A stretch of DNA of 64,000 nucleotides, from NCBI GenBank assembly GCA_040216765.1, contig JAVJON010000007.1:310001-374000 (forward strand), read 5' to 3'. This stretch comes from Marinibaculum sp040216765. GTDB lineage: Bacteria; Pseudomonadota; Alphaproteobacteria; Ferrovibrionales; Ferrovibrionaceae. A program made the translations under genes and the position numbers. This document shows, in pieces, positions 42,900 to 51,911 of the stretch (positions are counted from its first letter, which is position 1; the number at the start of each line of letters is the position of its first letter). A model generated the notes under the pieces. It ran no database searches, was not told where the DNA came from, and saw only the letters and a program-made list of their open reading frames with translations.

Positions 42900-43802
42900 A
42901 TGAGCTGGGACGATATCGACATCTTCTGCCAGGTGGTGAGCCAGGGCAGTTTCACCGCGGCGGCGCGCGCCGCGAACCGGCCGAAATCCAGCGTCAGCGC
43001 CGCGGTGATGCGGCTGGAGGCGTCGCTGAACGTGCGCCTGCTGGACCGTTCGACCCGCCGCCTGCGGGTGACCGAGGCAGGCGCCGCCCTGTTCAACGGC
43101 GCCGCGCCGGCGCTGCAGGACCTGCGGCAGGTGGCATTGCAGGCCCGCGAACGCGGCGGCAGCATCGGCGGGAGGTTGCGCATCGCGGCGCCCTACGAGT
43201 TCGGCGCGCATCACCTGGGCGCCGTGTCCTGCCGCATGATGGATCTGCATCCGGAGCTGGAGATCGTGCTGGATGTGGTCCATGCCTCGGTCGACCCGAT
43301 CGGCGGCGGCTATGACATCCAGTTCTCGATGACCGACCGGGACCTGGCCGCGTCGGGCATCGTGGCGGCGCGGGTCTTCACCCTGGACCGCGGGCTGTTC
43401 GCGGCCCCCGGCCTGCTGGCCCGGCACCCGCCGGTCCGCCAGCCGCAGGACCTGGCCCGCATGCCGCTGCTGGCGGGCGCCGGGGACGATGCGTGGCAGT
43501 TCAGCGGCGCGGCGGACGGCGGCACGTCGGTGCCGGTGCGCCAGCCACGCCTGCGCAGCGCCAATGCCGGCGTGCGCAAGCAGGCCGCGCTGGCCGGGAT
43601 CGGCATCGCGCGGATCACCGCGACCTATTGTGCCGAGGAGGTCCGGCAGGGAAGCCTGGCGGAGGTCCTGCCGGGCCAGGGATGTGCGCCGCTGCAGGTC
43701 CATGCCCTGCTGCCGGCCCGCCGCCTGGTCCCTGCCCCGGTCCGGGCATTCCTGGACACCCTGGCGGAGATGACCGGCGCGGGTGCGCGAAACCGGCGGT
43801 GA
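42900..43802 (+). CDS. LysR family transcriptional regulator
   Basis: 300 residues. The N-terminal winged helix is typical: SWDDIDIFCQVVSQGSFTAA, then NRPKSSVSAAVMRLEASLNVRLLDRSTR. The C-terminal periplasmic-binding-like effector domain spans about 90-290. Divergent from the VanA/VanB-like operon, which it most likely regulates in response to an aromatic ligand. The start ATG at 42900 is 103 nt from the VanA-like start. Confidence 0.9.
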   Translation: MSWDDIDIFCQVVSQGSFTAAARAANRPKSSVSAAVMRLEASLNVRLLDRSTRRLRVTEAGAALFNGAAPALQDLRQVALQARERGGSIGGRLRIAAPYEFGAHHLGAVSCRMMDLHPELEIVLDVVHASVDPIGGGYDIQFSMTDRDLAASGIVAARVFTLDRGLFAAPGLLARHPPVRQPQDLARMPLLAGAGDDAWQFSGAADGGTSVPVRQPRLRSANAGVRKQAALAGIGIARITATYCAEEVRQGSLAEVLPGQGCAPLQVHALLPARRLVPAPVRAFLDTLAEMTGAGARNRR

Positions 43803-43850
43803 CAGTCCGCGCCGGCTGACGCCGTCAGGGGGTGCGTCTGCCGGGCGGCG

Positions 43851-44105
43851 TCAGACGAACAGGGTTGTCAGGTAGCCGACACCCAGCATGATCGAGATGC
43901 CGGCCAGCACGATCATCATGGTGCGCGGCACATGGGCGCGCGGCGGCGGCGAGATCTCCGGCGGGCCGTCGTCGTCCGGCGACGGCGGCGCGCTGGGCAG
44001 CGGTTCGCGGATCGACTGGCGCACCGCCGCGACCTCGCCCGATCCCAAGGTGGGATCCTCGGCCTCTTTCATCAGCACAGGGTCGATTCTCTCTGGCCGT
44101 CCCAT
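43851..44105 (-). CDS. Small C-terminal membrane-anchored protein
   Basis: 84 residues, not recognised. The acidic/proline-rich N-terminal two thirds (for example PSAPPSPDDDGPPEISPPP) is probably disordered; one C-terminal hydrophobic helix (TMMIVLAGISIMLGVGYLTTLFV) suggests a tail anchor. An AGGAG-type site lies just before the ATG. It lies 72 nt downstream of eutC on the same strand; any link to ethanolamine use is unproven. Confidence 0.6.
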   Translation of the reverse strand: MGRPERIDPVLMKEAEDPTLGSGEVAAVRQSIREPLPSAPPSPDDDGPPEISPPPRAHVPRTMMIVLAGISIMLGVGYLTTLFV

Positions 44106-44177
44106 GTCCTGTCTCCTCCGGTTGCAGGAACCGACACGTGGACAGGAAATGCCTGGCAGGGCGGTTTCGTTCCCCTG

Positions 44178-45020
44178 TCAGCCGGCGCTGCCGGGTGGCG
44201 GGGGCGGCAGGGCGGCGGCCTCTTTCAGGGCGATGCCGCTGCTGCGGCGGCGGCACATCTCGGTGGCCAGCCAGGCGATCTTGCGCGCCGCCGCCGCCGG
44301 CGGCAGGCCGCCGCTGCGGATGTTGGAGACGCAGTTGCGCCGGCTGTCCGGCGTGCCGGGCGCCGCCGCCCAGGTCAGGTAGGCACCCAGCGAGTCCGCC
44401 GCCGACAGCCCGGGGCGCTCGCCGATCAGGACGATGGTGCAGCCCGCCTGGAGATGCGCGGCCACCGCATCGGCCGCGGCCACCCGGCCCTGCTCGATCA
44501 CCACCGCGCCGGCGCAGGCCAGGCCGGCGGCCTGCAGCAGCGGCAGCAGGGCATCGACCAGGGGCAGCGCGTTGAGGGTCACCGCGCTGGCCGACAGCCC
44601 GTCCGCCAGCGCCAGCAGCACCTCGCCCCCCAGCCGCAGCGGCGCCAGCGCGCTGCCGTCGCCGAGATCGACCTGGCGCCCCAGGTCGGGCCGCCGCAGA
44701 TAGCTGGCGCGGCTCTCCGCCCGGCTGTGCAGGGCCACGGCCGGCAGGCCCCGGGCCTGCAGCCCGGCCAGCAGGTCCGGGACGTCCAGGGCGGAATGGA
44801 CCGCGTCGCGGGCGCGGGCATGGTCGAGCCCGAAGCGCAGCTGCGCGGCGGTCGGCAGGCCGGCACCGGAACGGCCCAGCGCGATCCGCGCATCGCTGAA
44901 CCGCCGCAGGTCGCCCAGGGCCGCCGGTGCCGGGGTGACGGCCGATGCCGATGCGATTGCCGGTGTCCGGGTGACTGCCGGGGTCGATGGGGGCTGGCCG
45001 GGCCTGTCCTCTGCCGTCAT
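44178..45020 (-). CDS. eutC: Ethanolamine ammonia-lyase small subunit
   Basis: 280 residues. Together with EutB forms the adenosylcobalamin-dependent lyase that converts ethanolamine to acetaldehyde and ammonia in the cytoplasm. Family segments: LRRFSDARIALGRSGAGLPT, LLALADGLSA, VVIEQGRVA, LIGERPGL and the Cys-containing CVSNIRSGGL. The N-terminal 35 residues are Thr/Ala/Pro-rich and unlike the family. It starts 13 nt after the eutB stop. Confidence 0.95.
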   Translation of the reverse strand: MTAEDRPGQPPSTPAVTRTPAIASASAVTPAPAALGDLRRFSDARIALGRSGAGLPTAAQLRFGLDHARARDAVHSALDVPDLLAGLQARGLPAVALHSRAESRASYLRRPDLGRQVDLGDGSALAPLRLGGEVLLALADGLSASAVTLNALPLVDALLPLLQAAGLACAGAVVIEQGRVAAADAVAAHLQAGCTIVLIGERPGLSAADSLGAYLTWAAAPGTPDSRRNCVSNIRSGGLPPAAAARKIAWLATEMCRRRSSGIALKEAAALPPPPPGSAG

Positions 45021-45033
45021 GCGCCGGGGCTCC

Positions 45034-46431
45034 CTACCCGGCCGCCGGCAGGCGCAGGCGCTGCAGCTCGCGGCCGAGCAGGTCGCCGGGCTGCGGCAGC
45101 AGGCGGCCGTCCGCGTCGGTCAGCCCGGCCCGCTGCAGCCAGGCCTCGAACTCCGGCGCCGGGCGCAGGCCCAGGGTATCGCGGGCGAAGACCAGGTCGT
45201 GATGCGACAGGCTCTGGTAGTTCAGCATGATGTCGTCGGCGCCGGGGACCGTGATGACGAAGTTCACCCCGGCGGCACAGAGCAGCACCAGCAGGCTGTC
45301 CATGTCGTCCTGGTCGGCCTCCGCATGGTTGGTGTAGCAGACGTCCACCCCCATCGGGACGCCGAGCAGCTTGCCGCAGAAATGGTCCTCCAGCCCGGCG
45401 CGCTGGATCTGCTTGCCGTCGAACAGGTATTCCGGGCCGATGAAGCCGACGACCGTGTTCACCAGCAGGCAGTCGAAGGCACGCGCGACGGCATAGGCGC
45501 GGGCCTCCATGGTCTGCTGGTCGACGCCGTGATGGGCATCGGCCGACAGCGCCGCGCCCTGCCCGGTCTCGAAATACATCACGTCGCAGCCCACGGTGCC
45601 GCGGTTCAGGCTCCTGGCCGCGTCCTGCGCCTCCGCCAGTGTGGCGAGGTCGACGCCGAAGCCGGCATTGGCCTTCTGCGAGCCGGCGATCGACTGGAAC
45701 ACCAGGTCCACCGGTGCGCCCTGCGCGATCGCCTCGATCGCGGTGGTGACATGACCCAGGCAGCAGCACTGGGTCGGGATCTCCAGCCGGGTGCGGACAT
45801 CGTCCAGAAGCCGGCAGATCCGGACATAGTCGGCAACGGAATCGGTGGCCGGATTGACCCCCAGCACCGCATCGCCGGAGCCCATCAGCAGGCCGTCCAG
45901 CAGGCTGACGGCAATCCCGAAACTGTCGTCGGTGGGATGGTTCGGCTGGTTGCGCGCGGCCAGCCGCCCCGGCAGTCCCAGGGTGCTGCGGAAGCCGGTC
46001 ACCACCCGGCATTTGCGGGCCACCGCGACCAGGTCCTGGTTGCGCATCAGCTTGCTGACCGCGGCCACCATCTCCGGCGTCAGGCCGGGGGCCAGGGCCG
46101 CCAGCGTGTCGCCGTCGGCCTGCGCCGAGAGCAGCCAGTCGCGGAACCCGCCGACCGTCAGCGCGGCGACCGGCGCGAAGGCCTGCGGCCGGTGCTGCGA
46201 CCGGATCAGGTCGGAAACCTCGTCGTCTTCCGCGGGGATCACCTCCTCGGCCAGGAAATGGCGCAACGGCAGGTCCGCCAGGGCCATCCGTGCGGCGACC
46301 CGCTGCACGGCGCTGCCGGCAGCAAGGCCGGCCAGTTCGTCGCCGGAGCGCGGCGGCGAGGCACAGGCGAGCAGCTGCGCCAGGCTGTCGAAGCGCCAGG
46401 TCTCCCCGTCGATGCTGGCGGAATGGCCCAA
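45034..46431 (-). CDS. eutB: Ethanolamine ammonia-lyase large subunit
   Basis: 465 residues, the usual length. TIM-barrel catalytic subunit; conserved segments include GLPGRLAARNQPNHPTDD, CCCLGHVTTA, CDVMYFETGQG, NTVVGFIGPEYL and NHAEADQDDMDSLL. No microcompartment shell, eutA reactivase, transporter or acetaldehyde dehydrogenase genes are in the window, so this is the simple cytosolic type. Divergence in the N-terminal 20 residues is not informative; ATG 46431 fits the family. Confidence 0.96.
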   Translation of the reverse strand: MGHSASIDGETWRFDSLAQLLACASPPRSGDELAGLAAGSAVQRVAARMALADLPLRHFLAEEVIPAEDDEVSDLIRSQHRPQAFAPVAALTVGGFRDWLLSAQADGDTLAALAPGLTPEMVAAVSKLMRNQDLVAVARKCRVVTGFRSTLGLPGRLAARNQPNHPTDDSFGIAVSLLDGLLMGSGDAVLGVNPATDSVADYVRICRLLDDVRTRLEIPTQCCCLGHVTTAIEAIAQGAPVDLVFQSIAGSQKANAGFGVDLATLAEAQDAARSLNRGTVGCDVMYFETGQGAALSADAHHGVDQQTMEARAYAVARAFDCLLVNTVVGFIGPEYLFDGKQIQRAGLEDHFCGKLLGVPMGVDVCYTNHAEADQDDMDSLLVLLCAAGVNFVITVPGADDIMLNYQSLSHHDLVFARDTLGLRPAPEFEAWLQRAGLTDADGRLLPQPGDLLGRELQRLRLPAAG

Positions 46432-46543
46432 TGCCGGCTGCGCCCCCTTCTCTGGCTGGCGGGAGCGGCAACGCTTCCGCCAAGGCGGGCGATTGTCAAC
46501 TGCCCGCCCTGGCGCCCGCCCCGGCGCCCGTGCTGGCGGATCG

Positions 46544-49150
46544 TCAGATGTAGCCGATATCCAGCAGGGTGGGTTCGGTTACCCCCTCGACGGTGAACAG
46601 GAGGGTGCCGCGCGCGTCGGTCACCAGCAGGTCGGTGCCGCTGACATTGGCCTGCACCGGGCCGAAGTGTCCCTCAAACAGCAGGGAATCGCCTTCTGCC
46701 GCGTCATAGTCGGTGACGACATGGCTGCCCGCACGCGGGCCCAGATGCGCGAAGATGTCCGCGCCCTCGCCGCCGGTCAGGCTGTCGGTGCCGTCCATGG
46801 CACGCAGGGTGTCGTTGCCGGCGCCGCCGTCCAGCCGGTCGCTGCCCGTGCCGCCGAACAGGAAATCGTCGCCGTCCCCCCCGTCCAGGCTGTCATTGCC
46901 CAGATTGCCGACGATCCAGTCGTCGCCCGTCTCGCCCTGCAGGCTGTCATCGTCGTACAGGCCGATCAGCATATCGTCGCCGCTGCCGCCCAGCAGGCTG
47001 TCCTGGCCCGTGCCGCCGTGCAGGCTATCCGCGCCCTCCCCGCCATCGAGCCAGTCATCGCCCAGATTGCCGCAGATCGAGTCGTCGCCGGCGCCGCCGG
47101 ACAAGGTGTCCGCCTGCCACATGCCGACCAGCAGGTCGTCGCCATCGCCACCGTCCAGGCTGTCGGCGCCGACGCCGCCATGCAGGAAGTCCGCGCCGTC
47201 GCCGCCGTCGAGGCTGTCATCCCCGGCATTGCCGTACAGGCTGTCGGCACCGCGCCCGCCATCCAGGCTGTCCGCATCGTTGTCGGCCTGCAGCCAATCG
47301 TCGCCCGCGCCGCCGGACAGGGTGTCGCTACCGGCACCGCCATAGATCTCGTCCGCCCCGGCTTCGCCGGACAGCCGGTCGCTGCCCGCAAGGCCGATCA
47401 GCAGGTCGCGGCCGGCGGTTCCGGCCAGCAGGTCTGCGCCGTCGCTGCCGCCGATCCGGTTGCTCGCCAGGAACAGGTCGTCCTGCAGGTAGTCGATATC
47501 GCTGTTGCGCAGGACGATGTCGGACAGGCTGGTCGCCTCGATTCCGGCGACCAGGTCGGGCGACAGGCGGCCCTCGTACCAGAAGCGGTCGCCGTCCCGC
47601 AGGGCCACGAACTGCTGCACCAGGATCGCCTGGAAGGTCTCCCCCACCAACGCGCCGGGAGCGGCATCCTCCGCCAGCCCGCCGACATAGAGGTCGATCT
47701 CGTCGATCGAGCCGTAAAGCGCCTGCAGGCGGGCCGCCAGCGCGGCATCCGACGTCAGCTCCTGGAAGCTTGCGATGCGGGACAGGCCATAGGCCTCCCG
47801 CACCGAATTGTAGTCGGTCAGGCCATGGTCGCGGCCGCGCTGGATGTTCAGCGATACCAGGTCGAAGCCGCCGGATCCCGGCGGCCCGAACAGGAAGTTG
47901 CGGACATCGTCGACCACCTGGGTGTCGATCTCCTGCGACAGGCTGGCCGCCTGGCCGCGCAGGATGCCCTCGACCCCGTCGCCGGCCAGGGCCGCCGGGT
48001 TGAAGAAGGCATCGCGCAGGGCCAGGTTGCCGCCTGCGGCTTCCGCCCCGTTCTCGTCGATCCGGGCGATGGAGGAACTGAGCATGGAATGGCCGATGCG
48101 AAAGGCCGCCGTCGCGAACTCGTTCGCGATCTGCGGGTCGATATCGGCGCGATGGCCCTGCCAGCTGCCCAGCGCATCCTGCCCGACCAGCAGCGGCAGG
48201 AACTCGTTATAGGTGACGGACTGGATCTCCGCCTCGACGATCGCCCTGGCGGATTGATAGAGGGTATCGCCGTCCGCGCCCGGAAAACGCTGGCTGAGCC
48301 CGTCGACGATGCGGTTGTGCTCGCGCACGAAGATGGTGTGCATCGCGGTCAGGCCGACATTCTCGTTGGCGCGCACATCGCCGGCGAGGAACAGGTCGGC
48401 CGTCTCCAGGAACGGGTTCGCGTTGGCATTGTCGAGACCTGCATTGTTGTACGGCAGCAGGTCGCCGGCACTGACCTTCAGATAGCCGCCGTCGGCCCGC
48501 AGGGCCGCCGCCCGTGCGGCGTCGGAGCCATAGACATTGGAGGCGTCGATGAAGGCGGTGATCTCGTTGACCTGCAGGCGCGGATTGGCCATGTCCGTGC
48601 CGGTGCCCGCCGCCGCGGCCGACCGTTCCATCGCGATGGACTGGGTCCCCGTCGCGTAGGGGTCGAACCAGGGATCGCCGGCCGGCACGGCGATGTCGAA
48701 GGATTCGCCGCTGCCGCCTTCGGTCAGGTCGATATCGTGGTCGAGGAACTGCCCCCACATCCACAGCATGTTGGAGGCGCCGGCGCTGCTGTCGATCGCG
48801 GCGTCCTGGGCGAAGATCTCGTTGCTGATGGTGCGCGCATTCGGCCGTCCGGCGCCGGACGGGCTGTCGAAGCCGTCCTCGTAGCCCGGCGCAAGCTGGC
48901 TGACGAACGGCGTGCCGGCCGCGCCCAGGCTGCCATCCGCCGGGTTGTTGCCGCTGCCGTCGATCGCGCGGTCTTCCGACCCGCGCTCCGCGCCGCCGCG
49001 CCGGCCCGGTCCCGCCCGACCCGCTCCCGCAGGGCCCGCACCCCCATTACCTGGCCCGCCGGGGCCGAAGCCACGCTGCGGGCCGCCGAACAGGGCATTG
49101 TCGAGGGAGCCGCCGGGGCCGGCGGCCAGGATGTCGAGGATGTCTGGCAT
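46544..49150 (-). CDS. Animal-type haem peroxidase with C-terminal RTX calcium-binding repeats
   Basis: 868 residues, predicted secreted by a type I system. The N-terminal catalytic half (about 80-560) resembles peroxidasin-type haem peroxidases: distal-histidine motif WGQFLDHDID, the TAMHTIFVREHNR helix and proximal-histidine motif AFRIGHSML. After LASNRIGG begins a run of RTX nonapeptides, of the form GGAGDD or GGDGDD, spanning about residues 565-810 with two short breaks. The C-terminus ends with a LSS-like FTVEGVTEPTLLDIGYI type I secretion tail. ATG 49150 starts MPDILDIL; a 75-nt longer frame has no family support. No HlyB/HlyD genes are nearby. Confidence 0.9.
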   Translation of the reverse strand: MPDILDILAAGPGGSLDNALFGGPQRGFGPGGPGNGGAGPAGAGRAGPGRRGGAERGSEDRAIDGSGNNPADGSLGAAGTPFVSQLAPGYEDGFDSPSGAGRPNARTISNEIFAQDAAIDSSAGASNMLWMWGQFLDHDIDLTEGGSGESFDIAVPAGDPWFDPYATGTQSIAMERSAAAAGTGTDMANPRLQVNEITAFIDASNVYGSDAARAAALRADGGYLKVSAGDLLPYNNAGLDNANANPFLETADLFLAGDVRANENVGLTAMHTIFVREHNRIVDGLSQRFPGADGDTLYQSARAIVEAEIQSVTYNEFLPLLVGQDALGSWQGHRADIDPQIANEFATAAFRIGHSMLSSSIARIDENGAEAAGGNLALRDAFFNPAALAGDGVEGILRGQAASLSQEIDTQVVDDVRNFLFGPPGSGGFDLVSLNIQRGRDHGLTDYNSVREAYGLSRIASFQELTSDAALAARLQALYGSIDEIDLYVGGLAEDAAPGALVGETFQAILVQQFVALRDGDRFWYEGRLSPDLVAGIEATSLSDIVLRNSDIDYLQDDLFLASNRIGGSDGADLLAGTAGRDLLIGLAGSDRLSGEAGADEIYGGAGSDTLSGGAGDDWLQADNDADSLDGGRGADSLYGNAGDDSLDGGDGADFLHGGVGADSLDGGDGDDLLVGMWQADTLSGGAGDDSICGNLGDDWLDGGEGADSLHGGTGQDSLLGGSGDDMLIGLYDDDSLQGETGDDWIVGNLGNDSLDGGDGDDFLFGGTGSDRLDGGAGNDTLRAMDGTDSLTGGEGADIFAHLGPRAGSHVVTDYDAAEGDSLLFEGHFGPVQANVSGTDLLVTDARGTLLFTVEGVTEPTLLDIGYI

Positions 49151-49377
49151 GGTCTGCCTCGCGCCTGCACGAGGCGGATCGACCGCCGGCAACAGGCCGG
49201 GCATCCGCGGCGGGCCGGGCGCCATGGGCCGTCACGCAGGACAGGCGCACGATGCACGGCGCATCGGATGCAACGACCGGATTGTCGGAAAGTCGGACTC
49301 CGCCCCGAAAGTTCGAGGCCCGCTTGGCAAAGGTACCAGGGTGTTCCGGCCTGTCAATCGGGGCGGTACGGCCGCTG

Positions 49378-50367
49378 TCAGCCGGGCCTTGCCGCGACCC
49401 TGTCGCGTTCGATCCCGCATGCCTCGCGATCGCTGCGGGCCGAGGGCGTCTTCTCGGCAACGACCCGGTCCCGGCCGGCCTCCTTGGCGGCGTACAAGGC
49501 CCGGTCGGCCCTTTGCAGCAGCGACTGGAAATCCACCTCGCGCCGGCCGCAGGTTGCCAGCCCGATGCTCACGGTGACCTGGATCTGCGACTGGCCGACC
49601 GGGATCACCAGGCCGGCGATCCGCTTCCGGATCCGTTCGGCGACCTGCAGCGCGCCCCGCCCCCCGGTCTCGGGCAGCAGGATGGCGAACTCCTCGCCGC
49701 CGACCCGGCCAAGGGTATCGGCCGGCCGCAGCATCCTCCCGGTGGCCTCGACGACCTCCTGCAGCACACGGTCGCCCGCGGCATGGCCATGGTCGTCGTT
49801 GACCTTCTTGAAATGGTCGATGTCGAGCATCAGGCAGGACAGCGCCCGCTGGTAGCGGACGGCCCGGTCGAACTCATGGGCACCCAGCGGCATGAAGGCG
49901 CCGCGGGTCCTTGCCCCCGTCAGGCCGTCGCTGAACGCCATGCGCCGCAATTCGAGCTCGTGCACGATCAGTTGCGCGAAGCCGATCAGCAGGTCCACCT
50001 GGCGGGGCGACATGCTGCGCGGGCGGAGATCGGCCACGCACAGGGTGCCCAGGGTGCAGCCGTCCCGGGTGCGCAGCGGCGCCCCGGCGTGGAAGCGGAT
50101 GTCGGCATCCCGCTTGACCGCTTCGCCGCGGATCGCATCCGCGCAGAACGAGGCATCGCCGGGCATGTCCGGCAGGGCCGGCCCGCGATGCGACCTGAAC
50201 CACTCCCGGTGCCCGTCCACCAGCGAAATCGTCACGATCGGCATGCCAAGCGCGTTCTCGACGAGCTGCGTGATGCAGTCGAAGTTCAGGTCCGGCGGCG
50301 CCAGTGGTCCGCCCTCCTCGTCGAAGGCCGAGAGGCGTTGGTCTTCAGGCTCCGAATAAAGCTGCAT
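49378..50367 (-). CDS. GAF-GGDEF diguanylate cyclase
   Basis: 329 residues. An N-terminal GAF domain (about 25-150; LVDGHREWFRSH, FCADAIRG, GTLCVADLRPR) is joined to a GGDEF domain with the active-site GGEEF and, five residues before it, a RPAD I-site for c-di-GMP feedback (RPADTLGRVGGEEF). It converts two GTP to c-di-GMP. The GAF half resembles that of the HWE kinase in this window. Divergent from the M20 gene with 194 nt between starts. Confidence 0.93.
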   Translation of the reverse strand: MQLYSEPEDQRLSAFDEEGGPLAPPDLNFDCITQLVENALGMPIVTISLVDGHREWFRSHRGPALPDMPGDASFCADAIRGEAVKRDADIRFHAGAPLRTRDGCTLGTLCVADLRPRSMSPRQVDLLIGFAQLIVHELELRRMAFSDGLTGARTRGAFMPLGAHEFDRAVRYQRALSCLMLDIDHFKKVNDDHGHAAGDRVLQEVVEATGRMLRPADTLGRVGGEEFAILLPETGGRGALQVAERIRKRIAGLVIPVGQSQIQVTVSIGLATCGRREVDFQSLLQRADRALYAAKEAGRDRVVAEKTPSARSDREACGIERDRVAARPG

Positions 50368-50561
50368 GGATTACTTATGGTTGCAAGGGAAAGATAAGGC
50401 GCGCGTTGCCGATGACAAAAGAAACCCTTTGGCACTGCCTTGGTTCCTTGACAGAAACAACCACTGCCTCCGTCGGGCGGGCCTGCCGGACTTGGCGGCT
50501 GCCGCGCTACGGCTCTACGCTGCCGCTGTAGGAAATCCGGCGAGCGACGAAGGAGTTCGGC

Positions 50562-51875
50562 ATGAACGGCAGCGACGTGTGGCGCCAGGTCTCGGCGCGG
50601 CTGGAAGCGGAGCAGGACTGGCTGGTCGACCTGGTCCGGGCCCTGGTGCAGATCCCGACCGTCAACCCGAAGTTCCAGGCCGAGCCGGAAATCAACCGCG
50701 AGGCCGAGCATCAGGCGCATCTTGAAGGCGTGCTGCAGGCGCTCGGTTTCGCCACCGAGCAATCCCTGCCCCTGCCCGACCGGCCGAACCTGACCGGCCG
50801 CTGGGATGGCAGCGAGGAGCGGAGCCTGATCCTCTGCGGCCATGTCGACGTGGTGCCGGTGGGCGAAACGGCGCTCTGGTCGGTCGATCCGTTCGGGGCG
50901 GAGATCCGCGACGGCCGCCTCTACGGACGCGGCGCGCTGGACATGAAGGGCGGCCTGGCGGCCTGCATCGCGGCGGCGCGGGCGATCCGCGCGGAAGGCA
51001 TCCGGCTGGACGGGCGGCTCGACGTGCATGCCGTGGTCGACGAGGAGGCCGGCGGCTTCGGCGCGATGGACCTGGTAAAAAAGGGCGCATTGTCGCGGGC
51101 AGCCCTGATCGCGGAACCGACCTGGGGGGTGATCAACCCCTCGGAGGGCGGCCTGGAATGGGTGCGGGTGACGATCCGCGGCAAGAACGCCCATGCCGGC
51201 TGGCGCTACAACTCGATCTACCCGCAGGTGCCCAGCAACCGGCGGCCGGAGCCCGGCATCAACGCCATCGAGCTCGGTGCCCGCTTCATCGAGGCCGTGC
51301 GCGAGCTGGAGCGCGAATGGGGCATGCGCAAGTACCATCCGCAGCTGCCGCCCGGGATCACGACGATCAATCCCGGGGTGATGCTGGCCGGCGCCGGCAT
51401 GGGCCCCGACGGCCGTCCGCTGGTGACCAGCAATCCGGCGATCATCCCCGATGTCTGCGTCATGGAATTCGACCTGAAGTTCCTGCCCGACGAAAGCGCC
51501 ACCGATGTCCGCGGCGAGTTCGAATCCTTCGTCCATCACTGGGCGCAGACCAATGCCTGGCTGCGCGACAATCCGCCTAAGGTGGAGTGGGAAGTCGGCG
51601 GCCTGCATTTCCCGCCGGTCGACACGCCGACCGACCATCCGCTGATCGGTTCATTGATCGCGCATCGCACGGCACTGGGCCGCACCACCGATATCGAGGG
51701 CTTCGTCGCGGTCTCCGACGCCGCGCACTATGCCGGCGCCGGCACCACCTGCGTGATCTACGGTCCTGGCGGCGACGGCTTCCACGGCATCGACGAGTAT
51801 ATCGAGATGGACTCGCTGCAGGAGAGCGCCAAGGTCATCGCCGGCGCCATCCTGGACTGGTGCGGGACGCGCTGA
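50562..51875 (+). CDS. M20 family peptidase/deacylase (ArgE/DapE-like)
   Basis: 437 residues, dinuclear zinc hydrolase. Metal ligands are visible: His in LCGHVDVVPV, Asp in GRGALDMKGG, Glu pair in VVDEEAGGFG, Glu in LIAEPTWG, and His in GFHGIDEYIE. The dimerisation domain contains VTIRGKNAHAGWRYN. It hydrolyses an N-acylated amino acid or peptide; succinyl-diaminopimelate or N-acetylornithine are only two of many options. It faces the acyl-CoA synthetase operon and stands near a set of amidohydrolases. A good GAAGGAG lies before the ATG. Confidence 0.85.
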   Translation: MNGSDVWRQVSARLEAEQDWLVDLVRALVQIPTVNPKFQAEPEINREAEHQAHLEGVLQALGFATEQSLPLPDRPNLTGRWDGSEERSLILCGHVDVVPVGETALWSVDPFGAEIRDGRLYGRGALDMKGGLAACIAAARAIRAEGIRLDGRLDVHAVVDEEAGGFGAMDLVKKGALSRAALIAEPTWGVINPSEGGLEWVRVTIRGKNAHAGWRYNSIYPQVPSNRRPEPGINAIELGARFIEAVRELEREWGMRKYHPQLPPGITTINPGVMLAGAGMGPDGRPLVTSNPAIIPDVCVMEFDLKFLPDESATDVRGEFESFVHHWAQTNAWLRDNPPKVEWEVGGLHFPPVDTPTDHPLIGSLIAHRTALGRTTDIEGFVAVSDAAHYAGAGTTCVIYGPGGDGFHGIDEYIEMDSLQESAKVIAGAILDWCGTR

Positions 51876-51911
51876 CCGTCCGGTCCGCCGGAATCCCGAT
51901 CCGTCCCGGCA

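Noticed and set aside
46800..47430. Periodic DNA repeats inside the peroxidase gene
   Set aside because: They encode the protein-level RTX nonapeptides, not a CRISPR array or mobile repeat.
45845..49855. 1336-codon open frame on the plus strand across eutB and the peroxidase gene
   Set aside because: It is an antisense shadow created by GC-rich codon bias and by the repeated RTX codons; its product is low-complexity and matches nothing.
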